DNA of 62,500 nucleotides from Pyruvatibacter sp. (GTDB lineage: Bacteria > Pseudomonadota > Alphaproteobacteria > CGMCC-115125). Shown here in pieces: positions 17,462 to 26,115 of the stretch (the stretch's first letter is position 1; each line of letters opens with the position of its first letter). The translations under genes and the position numbers were made by a program. The notes under the pieces were generated by a model. The model ran no database searches. It worked only from the letters and a program-made list of their open reading frames with translations, and was not told the origin of the DNA. The DNA lies in NCBI RefSeq assembly GCF_040219635.1, contig NZ_JAVJSC010000003.1:1-62500 (forward strand), written 5' to 3'.

Positions 17462-17498
17462 GGGCCCCGGGTCAATCGATCCGGGGTCCGGCCTTTTT
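17462..17498 (+). terminator. Intrinsic terminator of rnpB
   Basis: GGGCCCCGG pairs with CCGGGGTCC around a loop of about 10 bases and is followed by GGCC and TTTTT (17494-17498). It begins a few bases after the inferred rnpB end. The loop holds the stop codon of the convergent histidine kinase gene. Confidence 0.85.
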
Positions 17499-19094
17499 CG
17501 CGGCCGCGTTTGTCAACATGGGTCCGTTGGCCCGGAGTGGGAATCGGATGTCGCATTTCAGGCCGTCGTCCGTGGTTTGAATGTTGGCCTGGCCGCGCAT
17601 TTCGAATTCGATGAAGCCGCGGATGAGGCGGCATCCCTGTCCTTCGACGAGTCCGACGGGCGGATCCGCCATCGTCTCGGACCAGTGCAGCGCCACGTTT
17701 CCGTCCTGCATGCCCCAACTGATTTCGAGATGACCGCCGGGATCCTTCATGGCCCCGTGACGCAGTGCGTTGGAGGCGAGTTCGTGCAGGGCCATGGCGA
17801 GGGACTGGCACTGTTCCGGCGGCAGCCGCACGGGTTCGCCGCTCATGACGACGCGGTCACTGCTCTCGACGACGAGCGGGAGGACGACGGCCGAGATCAC
17901 GCCGCCGATGTCCGTCGGGCGCCATTGGGAGACTGAGAGTTGATCGTGCACGCGACTCATGGCGCGCAGGCGTCCGAGGAGCGTGGCGGGGTCGGAGTCC
18001 GCGGCCTCGACCATGCTGATGATGACGCCGAGGTTGTTCCGCACACGGTGATTGACTTCCTGCACGAGTCGTTCGACGTGCGCCTGCTGTTCGCGCCGGA
18101 CCACAAGTTCCTGGTCGAGGCGTTCGCGCATGCGCATCCTTTCGCTGACGCCCGCGGCGAGCATCTGCATCGGCAGGAATGTCATGGCCATGAATCCCTG
18201 CATGATGAGGATTCGCTCCGTGGGGTTGTCTCCCATGGCCGTGAACGGCCCGCGATCCATGTCAACACCGAGTGCGATCAGGATGGATGCGCCGAAGATG
18301 AGCGAGCATGTCGCGGCCAGTCCCAGTCGGAATGCGGCCCACAGCAGCGGGATGGCGATCGCGAAGGGAAGCCGCCACAGGGCGTCGATCTCGTCCATCT
18401 CCGGGATGAAGATGAACGTCGCCACGGAGAATGTCACGACCGTGACGATGACGCCTTCGACGACCGTTGACGTGACAGGATGTCGGCCGACGCGCCGTCG
18501 CGCCGCCCACGCCAGCACGGCGGGCGTCACAACCATGACGCCCATGCCGTCGCCGAACCACCACGTCCGCCACGTCTCGGCGACCTGGTCGCTGACGCCG
18601 GTGATCCAGAGTCCCCATGCGCCGAGCGCGGCGTTGATCGCGGGACTGATCACCATCGCGATGCCGACGAAGCCGACGAGCCATTGAGGGGAGCAGCGCG
18701 GGACGCGCCGGGGCAGCAGTGTCCGGATGAGCGTCGCACTGAGGAGCGCCTCGAGGAGATTGCCCACGTTGGCGATCGGGTACCAGACGCGGCCGTCGGC
18801 GTACATGGTTTCGAACCCGCCGCCGGTGGCGAAGGCCGCGGTCAGTTCGGTGAAGAATCCGACGCCCGCAACCCACCACCAGCAGCGGGTCGGCGCGAGC
18901 AGCAGTGCGGCGAGAAAGACGCCGCTGGGCAGCCAGAGCGTCGAGACGGTGGAGGGGCCGTCGTAATGGAGACGGATGCCGACCAGGAATGCGATGACGT
19001 GCGCGACGACGAATGCTCCGGCGAAGAGCATGCGGGACCGCTTCGTATCGAGCGGGAACGCAATATCAGGTTGGACGTCATGGGCGTCATCCAT
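17472..19094 (-). CDS. MASE1 sensor histidine kinase, HisKA_2 type
   Basis: A 540-residue protein. Residues 20-330 hold about eight transmembrane helices with MASE1 hallmarks (TLWLPSGVFLAALLLAPTR; WRTWWFGDGMGVMVVTP). A short coiled coil leads to a HisKA_2/HWE-type domain with the phosphorylatable histidine in VQEVNHRVRNNLGVI. The ATPase part has ALHELASNALRHGAM (N box) and later GQGCRLIRGFI. It is an integral membrane sensor of unknown signal. No response regulator is adjacent. Its 3' end runs into the rnpB terminator on the opposite strand. Confidence 0.9.
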   Translation of the reverse strand: MDDAHDVQPDIAFPLDTKRSRMLFAGAFVVAHVIAFLVGIRLHYDGPSTVSTLWLPSGVFLAALLLAPTRCWWWVAGVGFFTELTAAFATGGGFETMYADGRVWYPIANVGNLLEALLSATLIRTLLPRRVPRCSPQWLVGFVGIAMVISPAINAALGAWGLWITGVSDQVAETWRTWWFGDGMGVMVVTPAVLAWAARRRVGRHPVTSTVVEGVIVTVVTFSVATFIFIPEMDEIDALWRLPFAIAIPLLWAAFRLGLAATCSLIFGASILIALGVDMDRGPFTAMGDNPTERILIMQGFMAMTFLPMQMLAAGVSERMRMRERLDQELVVRREQQAHVERLVQEVNHRVRNNLGVIISMVEAADSDPATLLGRLRAMSRVHDQLSVSQWRPTDIGGVISAVVLPLVVESSDRVVMSGEPVRLPPEQCQSLAMALHELASNALRHGAMKDPGGHLEISWGMQDGNVALHWSETMADPPVGLVEGQGCRLIRGFIEFEMRGQANIQTTDDGLKCDIRFPLRANGPMLTNAAAKKAGPRID

Positions 19095-19344
19095 GCGGTC
19101 CGCCCTTTATGTGTGCACCGGCGACGCATCAAAGGCTACGTCAGTGCGCGTCCTCGCCGCAAGCGCGGCGTCACTTTCGTGGCGGACATTCCGCCAAGGG
19201 GTCGGGGGCGATGAGGTCCACCCGGCGGTCGCAGTCCTCGGGTCTGAGGTGAAGGTGGTCATCGACGAAGCGGACGCGATCGGGACGGGTTTCGGGCGCT
19301 GCCGGTGAAGAGGACGGCGCCCTGGAGCGGCGGGTTCGTTCGCC

Positions 19345-20079
19345 TCAGCGCAGTTCGACGGACCAGTACGCGTTGTCGAGGAAGGTCTTCCACGACTGGT
19401 ACTTTTCGTTTCCGAGCCTGAGGGAGATGAGCGGATTGCGTTTGGGGCAGACGGGTTTCTTGCGCAGTTTCATGCGGGCCTGGTCCGGCGTGCGTCCGCC
19501 CTTGCGTGCGTTGCAGCGGACGCATGAGCAGACGAGGTTCTCCCAGGTGTCGCGTCCGCCCTGCGATCTCGGGATGACGTGATCGATGGAGAGTTCGCTC
19601 GTCGGGAAGTGGTTGCCGCAGTACTGGCAGCGGTTTCGGTCGCGCGCGAACAGATTGCGTCGATTGAGTTTGACGCGTTGCGCGGGGAGTCGGTCGTAGG
19701 AGACGAGTCGGATGACCTTGGGGACGGCGAGGTCGAGTCGCACGGTGCGTACCCAGTCGTGTCGTTCGGGTTCGAACGTGCGTTGCAGTTCGCTGATCTC
19801 GGTCCACGAGTTGAAGTCGTAGCTGAGATACTGTCCCTGATCGACGTGAATGACTTCCGCCTGATCGCGGATCAGCATGCAGAAGGCTCGTCGTGCGGAG
19901 ACGATGCGAACGGCCATGTAGAGTTTGTTGAGGACGAGGACTTTGGCGTCGAGGCCGGACATGACGGCCGCGGCCGCCTCGACGCCGCTCGCTGGCTCGG
20001 CGATGTCGGCGATATCCCCCGGCAGTTCACCCGCCGCTGAAACACGCTTTCTTCTGTCTTGCCGCGAGGCCATGGTCAT
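19345..20079 (-). CDS. HNH endonuclease domain protein
   Basis: A 244-residue protein whose C-terminal half is an HNH nuclease domain: CQYCGNHFPTSELSIDHVIPRSQGG, then NLVCSCVRCNARKGG. The two CxxC pairs should hold structural zinc. The N-terminal half (GLDAKVLVLNKLYMAVRIVSARRAF) is the conserved region of a chromosomal HNH family found in many bacteria, usually alone and of unknown role. I chose the ATG at 20079, preceded by GGAG although tightly spaced; ATG at 20124 is possible. The 250 bases between its stop and the kinase start show nothing recognisable. Confidence 0.88.
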   Translation of the reverse strand: MTMASRQDRRKRVSAAGELPGDIADIAEPASGVEAAAAVMSGLDAKVLVLNKLYMAVRIVSARRAFCMLIRDQAEVIHVDQGQYLSYDFNSWTEISELQRTFEPERHDWVRTVRLDLAVPKVIRLVSYDRLPAQRVKLNRRNLFARDRNRCQYCGNHFPTSELSIDHVIPRSQGGRDTWENLVCSCVRCNARKGGRTPDQARMKLRKKPVCPKRNPLISLRLGNEKYQSWKTFLDNAYWSVELR

Positions 20080-20210
20080 CTCCGCCGCGCCGACGGCGCG
20101 TTTCGAGGACTTCGCGAACACCATACGCACAAAGCGGGCCCAAGGCAATGATTTGCACTCTGTTGAGCGCGTTTCTAACCGCGGGTCTCGGCTTTATCGG
20201 ATGACCGAGA

Positions 20211-21077
20211 TCAGTCCCGATGTCGATGGCGTCGCACCCCGCCGCAGATGCCCCGATCACGCGGCGCCTCCGCGTCGATCTCCCGTTCGATGAAGGAGAC
20301 GAACGCCTCGGCCCCCGGCGCCAGATTCTTTTCTCGAACGATGCGGAGTGCGGCGCCGATGGGTTGGCCGCTGGGTCGGCGGTAGATCGCGCGGAAGGCG
20401 TCCTTGATTCCGGCGCGGTCCTCGTCGGTCAGCGTGGGGTGTCGGCGCAGGCCGACCTTGTTGAGGGCGACGATCGTGTTCTCGCTCGCGACCATGACGA
20501 ATGGAGGCACGTGCATGCTCACGCCGGAGTGGCCCTGGAACATGACGGCGTCGCCGACGGTCGTGAATTGATGCACGGTGACGTACGCCGACAGCACGCA
20601 GCGATCGCCGACATGGGCGTGTCCGGCGAGGGAAGCGCCGTTGGCCATGATGACGCCGTCGCCGAGGCGTGCATTGTGCCCGACGTGCGCGTTGGTCATG
20701 AGGAAGCAGCGTGAGCCGACTCGGGTGGCGGGGCCGTTGTGGGTGGATCGATTGAGCGTGACATGCTCGCGGAAGACGTTGCCATCGCCGATCTCGAGGC
20801 TGCCGCGCATGTCCTGGCGGAAGGCGAGGTCCTGCGGATCGCCGCCGATGACGGCGTAGGGGTGGACGTCGTTGTTGCGTCCCATTGTCGTATGCTCGAC
20901 GACAATGCTGCGGTCTCGGAGTCGCGTGCCTGGTCCGATGACGCATTCGGGTCCGACGATCACGTCCATACCGATGATCGCGTTTTCGCCGATGCTCGAC
21001 GACGGATCGATGCGTGCGGTCGGATGAATCCGCGCCGTGGGATGGATGCCTGGCGTCGCGGTCGTGGAGGTGGACAT
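20211..21077 (-). CDS. lpxA: Acyl-ACP--UDP-N-acetylglucosamine O-acyltransferase LpxA
   Basis: A 288-residue left-handed beta-helix protein with many hexapeptide repeats (IHPTARIHPTARIDP; SIGENAIIGMDVIVG), the active-site histidine block FREHVTLNRST, and the LpxA-type sequence SAYVTVHQFTTVGD. LpxA starts lipid A synthesis by acylating UDP-GlcNAc, so the cell probably makes lipopolysaccharide. The length is slightly above the 260-270 usual for the family. No other lpx gene is next to it here. The start was chosen at MSTSTTATPGIHP, where family similarity begins. Confidence 0.93.
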   Translation of the reverse strand: MSTSTTATPGIHPTARIHPTARIDPSSSIGENAIIGMDVIVGPECVIGPGTRLRDRSIVVEHTTMGRNNDVHPYAVIGGDPQDLAFRQDMRGSLEIGDGNVFREHVTLNRSTHNGPATRVGSRCFLMTNAHVGHNARLGDGVIMANGASLAGHAHVGDRCVLSAYVTVHQFTTVGDAVMFQGHSGVSMHVPPFVMVASENTIVALNKVGLRRHPTLTDEDRAGIKDAFRAIYRRPSGQPIGAALRIVREKNLAPGAEAFVSFIEREIDAEAPRDRGICGGVRRHRHRD

Positions 21078-21164
21078 GGCTCGCTCCGTCGATGCGAATC
21101 GTCCGGACCCACTCGGTCCGAAACAGCACAACGAAGCGAAGTATACCGGCGACGCGCCTTGCGC

Positions 21165-22541
21165 TCACGCGGTTCGGACTTTGCCGGGCGCGGGAAGGGT
21201 GCGCTCCGGCGCCGCGGGACGCGTGCGGCCCTCGAAGAGTGCGTCCACCGCCCTTTCCGCCGACGGCGCCACGACGAGCGCGGTGAGATCGTCGATCTGA
21301 TGCAGCGAGCCCGCCTGAGCGTTCAATGACTGCATGAACTGTTTCATGGCGGCGCGAAGTCCGGACGCGGCGCCGCCACGCGGATTGCCGCGTTCATCCC
21401 TCTCGACGGACTCCCGCCACGTCGATCCCAGTTCGCTGAAGTGCGTCTCGTAGTGCCGGGTCGGCAGGCGACGGTCGTACTTGTCCACGTCGGCGCCGGG
21501 GAACGCGGTCTCGAATCCGTCCGAGTACAGCACGAGCATTTCGTCGCCGGCGAGCGTGAACGTCTCCTCATCGAACTCATCCGTCGGAAAGACGCCGAGC
21601 AGCGGGCCGACGGAGGCGATCTGTCGCACGCCGGAGGGACTGAGGACGAATGCGGGAGGGTGCCCCGCGCCGGCGATGGAGACCTCGCGCGTGCGGCAGT
21701 CGATGACGCCGCACATGGCGGTGGCGAAGCGCGAGGAGTGACTCTGATGTTCGAGCATCGCATCGTTGAGGTTGCGCAGGACCTCGGCGGGGCGGATCAG
21801 GTCGTACCGTCCGCCGGCGACCTGTTTCATCACGATGCTGCGGCTGATGATCATCGTCATGAGCGCGGCGGGCACGCCGTGGCCGACGGCGTCGGCGATG
21901 AAGAAGCCGACATGATGCTCGTCGAGGCGCTGGACATCGTAGATGTCGCCGCTGACGTAGCCGCAGGGGCGGAAGAGCACCTGGAAATCCACATTCGGCA
22001 TTGACGGCATGGATTCGGGAAGGAGTTCCGTCTGCACGGCCGCGGCGAGGCGCAGTTCCTCGTTGAGCCGATCCATCTCCCCGCACATGCCGCCCTGGAA
22101 GCGTCGGACGTAGCGGAGTTCGGTGGTCAGCGTGTCGATCTGATGCTGCCGGAAGGCGAGCGCGCCGAGCGTCGAAGCGAGACCGGCGGGATCGAAGTCC
22201 TCTTCGAGCACGATGACGCCCTCCATGCGACGACCCGGCGTGCGCCCCCCGCGGGGGTGCAGAATGATCACGGGCCGGTTCATCTCGACCAGATCGTTGA
22301 GCAGGCAGGTGAGCCGAGTGGTTTCGGCGGGGTTGTTGAGGACGATGAGCACGACGTCGCCGCAGGACGCGGCCGCGTCGAACGCGGCGTCGATGGGCCG
22401 CGCATCGAGCATCGGACGCGGCGCGAAGTCGGGCCAGCGATCGACAACCGGTCGCCAGACCCGCGCCTGTTCGTATTCCGGCTGACCAGAGGTCAGCATC
22501 GTGATGATCAGTCTGTCGCCCCGACCGCGATGTGAGAACAC
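21165..22541 (-). CDS. SpoIIE-type PP2C phosphatase (RsbU-like)
   Basis: A 458-residue protein. The C-terminal 270 residues are a SpoIIE phosphatase: YVSGDIYDV, FFIADAVGHGVPAALM, TREVSIAGAGHPPAFV, LYSDGF. The acidic residues that bind the metal pair are present. Residues 10-140 form an alternating beta/alpha domain resembling a degenerate response-regulator receiver, followed by a coiled coil (IDTLTTELRYVRRFQ). Such proteins often control anti-sigma-factor antagonists, but no such gene is adjacent. I chose GTG at 22541, preceded by GGAGAGG; GTG at 22595 would add 18 residues. Confidence 0.88.
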   Translation of the reverse strand: MFSHRGRGDRLIITMLTSGQPEYEQARVWRPVVDRWPDFAPRPMLDARPIDAAFDAAASCGDVVLIVLNNPAETTRLTCLLNDLVEMNRPVIILHPRGGRTPGRRMEGVIVLEEDFDPAGLASTLGALAFRQHQIDTLTTELRYVRRFQGGMCGEMDRLNEELRLAAAVQTELLPESMPSMPNVDFQVLFRPCGYVSGDIYDVQRLDEHHVGFFIADAVGHGVPAALMTMIISRSIVMKQVAGGRYDLIRPAEVLRNLNDAMLEHQSHSSRFATAMCGVIDCRTREVSIAGAGHPPAFVLSPSGVRQIASVGPLLGVFPTDEFDEETFTLAGDEMLVLYSDGFETAFPGADVDKYDRRLPTRHYETHFSELGSTWRESVERDERGNPRGGAASGLRAAMKQFMQSLNAQAGSLHQIDDLTALVVAPSAERAVDALFEGRTRPAAPERTLPAPGKVRTA

Positions 22542-22623
22542 ACTCGACCCCTCTCCGTTATCGGCGGCGCGTTGCGCATTCGTCCTGACGCGCACGACGC
22601 CGCCTCACCGGGAGGGCATCGAC

Positions 22624-23196
22624 TCACTTCGCCATCGCCTTGAGCCGCTCCAGATCGACATCGACCTTGTCCCCCTCGCGCAACCCGGACTCTCGGAGTT
22701 CCCGGAGTTGTCCGGGCGCCAGTTCGATGGCGATACGGACCGGAAACCCGCTGGTGTACCGTTTGAGTCGGTTCTCGTAGGCGCGTTCTGACTCATCCTC
22801 TCCCCGGGGGGGTTCGGCCTTCATTTCGTGCCACTTCACGATGCGGCCGCTGTCGTCGATGAAAAGGATGTCCATGTCGGTCAGGCAGCCCTTCATCCAG
22901 AAGTACTGCACCTGTTTCTCATTCTCGGGATGGGTGAAGAGCATGCCGCCCTTTTCGTCGATGGACGTGCGCCCGGCGAGTCCGACCTCCCGCTTCTCCA
23001 GGGTGTCGGCGACCTCCAACTCGTAGGTGCGATCGTGGATGCCGACCTCGATCACCAGGTAATCGAACTGCCGCTCGCCTCCGGCGGGCACGACCGTCTC
23101 GCCGCCGGCGCCGCTGTCGCAAGCGCCGACCAATGCGACGACCGCGAAGAGACAGGCGCCGATCAGGCGATGGGTGTTGGTCATTCTCGAAGCCAT
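22624..23196 (-). CDS. DUF192 family lipoprotein
   Basis: A 190-residue protein with a lipoprotein signal (ALVGAC, Cys26) and a DUF192 domain: YELEVADTLEKREVGLAGR, GGMLFTHPENEKQVQYFWMKGCLTDMDILFID. DUF192 proteins are small exported beta proteins of unknown function. It overlaps the 3' end of gluQ by 16 bases and is probably co-transcribed with it. An ATG four codons later is an alternative start. Confidence 0.9.
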   Translation of the reverse strand: MASRMTNTHRLIGACLFAVVALVGACDSGAGGETVVPAGGERQFDYLVIEVGIHDRTYELEVADTLEKREVGLAGRTSIDEKGGMLFTHPENEKQVQYFWMKGCLTDMDILFIDDSGRIVKWHEMKAEPPRGEDESERAYENRLKRYTSGFPVRIAIELAPGQLRELRESGLREGDKVDVDLERLKAMAK

Positions 23197-24131
23197 GCGT
23201 CCGCCTCCGCGTCGAAGACAATGGGATCCCGCGGCATCTTATCGTCGTTGAACCCCTCCACGAATTCCGCGAGCGAGATTTCATCGGGCGACGCCATCAT
23301 GCCGCACCAGCACGCCAGCAGCCCGAGCACCCGCTCTGCGCGGACGCCCGCCTCGCGATACGTCGCCAGACGCGTGTCGCCGTGCCGCTTGGCCAGCCGA
23401 CGCCCGTCCTCCCCCACGACGAGCGGAAGATGCCGCCATGTCGGCCCCGAACCGAGTTCCAGGGCCTCGTACAGCAGCATCTGGCGTGCGGCCGAGTCGA
23501 GCAGATCGTCGCCGCGGACGACCTGCGTCACGCCCTGCCGATGGTCGTCGATCACGACGGCGAGTTGGTAGGCCGGCTGGCCGTGGCGCGTCCAGACGAC
23601 GAAATCGCCTGTCGTCCGACCGGGATTCCACGATTGCGGGCCTGCGAAGGCGTCTTCGAACGCGACATCGCGATCGGGGGTCACATAGCGCCAGTTGGCG
23701 TCGCCGGCGTCGTCGAAATCCCGTGCGTGCAGCGGCGGGCGCAGCGCGGGGTCGTACCAGTTCTCGCGTGAGGCCTCACCCGGATGGGGCGCCGAACGGG
23801 CTTCCTCGATCTCGCGGCGCGTCAATTCGCACGGATACGCGGCCCCTGTCGCGGCGAGCCGGTGCATGGCCTCGCGATACGGCTGCATGTCCGCCGATTG
23901 CGTGAGCGGTCCTTCATCCCAGTCGAGGCCGAGCCATGTGAGGATGTCGTAGCAGGCATTGACGGCCCAGGTCTTCACGCGGGGTCCGTCGAGGTCCTCC
24001 ATGCGCATGACGATGCGCCACCCCCGCTGCCGCGCCATGATCCAGTTCACGACGAACGTGCGGGCGTTTCCGAGGTGCAGCGCGCCGGTGGGCGAGGGGG
24101 CGAGGCGGGTTGTCGGGATACGATCGGGCAT
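23181..24131 (-). CDS. gluQ: Glutamyl-Q tRNA(Asp) synthetase
   Basis: A 316-residue paralogue of the glutamyl-tRNA synthetase catalytic domain without the anticodon-binding domain. The HIGH-like motif is in RLAPSPTGALHLGNAR and the KMSKS-like motif is RLAKRHGD. GluQ attaches glutamate to queuosine in tRNA(Asp). The zinc-binding region has only the first cysteine (YPCELTRREI) where many GluQ proteins have several, so the zinc site may be lost. A queuosine pathway elsewhere in the genome would be expected. Confidence 0.9.
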   Translation of the reverse strand: MPDRIPTTRLAPSPTGALHLGNARTFVVNWIMARQRGWRIVMRMEDLDGPRVKTWAVNACYDILTWLGLDWDEGPLTQSADMQPYREAMHRLAATGAAYPCELTRREIEEARSAPHPGEASRENWYDPALRPPLHARDFDDAGDANWRYVTPDRDVAFEDAFAGPQSWNPGRTTGDFVVWTRHGQPAYQLAVVIDDHRQGVTQVVRGDDLLDSAARQMLLYEALELGSGPTWRHLPLVVGEDGRRLAKRHGDTRLATYREAGVRAERVLGLLACWCGMMASPDEISLAEFVEGFNDDKMPRDPIVFDAEADAWLRE

Positions 24132-24246
24132 CGCTGTGGATTCGGGCAATTTGGATCGCGCTTCGACGCCGTTGGCGTCGCGACGTCGAATGCCCGGTAG
24201 GATACGGCCTTGCATTGACGACACGACCGCATGCCGCGGAGGACTC

Positions 24247-24525
24247 ATGGAAAAGCTCACGGAAGATCAGGTCGCCGAGCGACTCAAGGCCCACGCCCAG
24301 TGGTCCGAGATGAACGGCGCGATCCAGCGCACATTCCAGCACAAGGACTTCGTCGCGGCCATGGCGTTCGTCAACAAGATCGCGGAGATGGCCGAAGAGA
24401 AGCAGCATCACCCGGACATCCTGATCCGCTACAACAAGGTGACGCTGACCCTGTCCACGCACGACGCCGGCGGCATCACGGACAAGGATTTCGACTTCGC
24501 CGACGCCGCCGACGGCGTCCGCTGA
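24247..24525 (+). CDS. Pterin-4a-carbinolamine dehydratase
   Basis: A 92-residue protein with the family signature EEKQHHPDILIRYNKVTLTL followed by THDAGGITDKD, including the histidine pair that acts in dehydration of 4a-hydroxytetrahydropterin. This recycles the cofactor of aromatic amino acid hydroxylases; in bacteria without those enzymes, the role may relate to molybdenum cofactor or folate. The start is MEKLTEDQV, normal for the family. It is the only plus-strand gene between 17.5 and 27.4 kb. Confidence 0.93.
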   Translation: MEKLTEDQVAERLKAHAQWSEMNGAIQRTFQHKDFVAAMAFVNKIAEMAEEKQHHPDILIRYNKVTLTLSTHDAGGITDKDFDFADAADGVR

Positions 24526-24534
24526 TCTCACTAT

Positions 24535-26115
24535 TCAATGCCGGAAGTGCCGCACGCCCGTCGTGAGGCAGGTCACGCCCCGCCTTTGGCAGAGGGCGAA
24601 GGTGTCCTCGTCGCGCTTCGATCCGCCGGGATGGACGAGGCACATGACGCCCGCATCGATGAGCAGCTCGGGCCCGTCGGCGAAGGGGAAGAATGCGTCC
24701 CCCGCCGCGATCGCGCCCTGGGCGAGGTCGCCCGCCTTGTCGATCGCCAGTCGGCATGACGCGACGCGGTCCATCTGACCCGCGCCGGCGCCGAAGAGGC
24801 GCACGCCGTCGGGCGAGGCGGGATCGACGCCGCCGATGGCGACGGCGTTGCTTGTGAGGCTGCGGGCGCACGTCCACACCACCGAGGCCGCGGCGATCAT
24901 GTCCGGCGTGGGCGCCGGGCCTGCCGCGTGCGTCCACGATGTCGGATCCGTCGCGATGACGTCCGCCTCCTGGACCAGCGCGCCGCCGGGGATCGTGCGG
25001 ACGACCGGGGCGTCGTCCGCCTCATCGAAGACGTCCGCTTCGAGCAGGCGCACGTTCTTCCAGCGGTCCTGCAGCATGGCGAGGGCGTCCGGCTCGTATT
25101 CGGGCGCGACGATCACTTCGAAGAAACGGTCGGGCGCGGCGACGGCGCGGGCGTCGTCGAGGGTGAGCGTGCGGTTGATCGCGAGGATGCCGCCGTACGC
25201 GGCGAGCGGATCGCCTGCGATCGCCTGTGACGCGGCGTTCTCACCGATTGCGGCGCCGCATGGGTTGGTGTGCTTGATCACGCAGGCGCCGGCGCGATCG
25301 GGTGCGATGCGGCGCAGGTCCGCAGCGAGTCGCACGGCCGCGGCCGCGTCGTTGAGATTGTTGTAGCTCAGCGCCTTGCCGTGCAGTTGCCTGGCGCCGA
25401 CGAGGCCGGGCGGACGCGCCGCATCGCGATAGACGGCGGCGCGCTGGTGGGGATTCTCGCCGTAGCGCAGCGTCGCAACGCGTGAGAGGGAGGACGTGCG
25501 CTGGGCGGGGAATGCGCAGTCGTCGGCGAGGTGTGTGGCGATTGCGGCGTCGTAGGCGGCAGTCCGCGCGAACGCCGCGGCCGCGAGTTCGGCGCGGGTC
25601 TCGAAGGTCGTCGCCCCGTTGTTGGCGTCCATGTCCTCGATGACGCGTTCATACTGTGCGGCGTCGGTGACGATGGTGACGAAGTCATGATTCTTCGCCG
25701 CGGCCCGGACGAGGCAGGGGCCGCCGATGTCGATCTGCTCCACCGCCTCATCGTGCGTCACGCCTTCGCGCGCCACGGTCTTCTCGAAGGGGTAGAGATT
25801 GACGCAGACGAGATCAATGGGCTCGATGCCGTGCATCCTGAGTGCGGCGAGGTGATCGTCGCTGTCGCGTCGCGCGAGGATGCCGCCATGGACGGACGGG
25901 TGAAGCGTCTTGACGCGACCGTCCATCATTTCGGGGAAGCCGGTGACGTCTTTGACGGAGAGGACGCGGAGTCCTGCATCGCGAAGCATGCGTGCGGTGC
26001 CGCCGGTGGAGACGATCGTGACGCCGCGCGCGGCGAGTTGTTCGGCGAATCGCGCGACGCCGGTCTTGTCGCTCACCGAGATGAGCGCGCGTCGGATGGG
26101 CGGCGCGTCGTTCAC
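24535..26115 (-). CDS. purH: Bifunctional AICAR transformylase/IMP cyclohydrolase PurH
   Basis: A 526-residue enzyme catalysing the last two steps of IMP synthesis. The N-terminal cyclohydrolase part has RALISVSDKTG, STGGTARML and GRVKTLHPSVHGGILARRD. The transformylase part has LRYGENPHQRAAVY, SYNNLNDAAAA and ACVIKHTNPCG, and it ends with GVRHFRH as expected. The start is GTG, which overlaps the stop of the preceding propeller gene (GTGA), so it is translated second on a minus-strand transcript. Confidence 0.96.
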   Translation of the reverse strand: MNDAPPIRRALISVSDKTGVARFAEQLAARGVTIVSTGGTARMLRDAGLRVLSVKDVTGFPEMMDGRVKTLHPSVHGGILARRDSDDHLAALRMHGIEPIDLVCVNLYPFEKTVAREGVTHDEAVEQIDIGGPCLVRAAAKNHDFVTIVTDAAQYERVIEDMDANNGATTFETRAELAAAAFARTAAYDAAIATHLADDCAFPAQRTSSLSRVATLRYGENPHQRAAVYRDAARPPGLVGARQLHGKALSYNNLNDAAAAVRLAADLRRIAPDRAGACVIKHTNPCGAAIGENAASQAIAGDPLAAYGGILAINRTLTLDDARAVAAPDRFFEVIVAPEYEPDALAMLQDRWKNVRLLEADVFDEADDAPVVRTIPGGALVQEADVIATDPTSWTHAAGPAPTPDMIAAASVVWTCARSLTSNAVAIGGVDPASPDGVRLFGAGAGQMDRVASCRLAIDKAGDLAQGAIAAGDAFFPFADGPELLIDAGVMCLVHPGGSKRDEDTFALCQRRGVTCLTTGVRHFRH

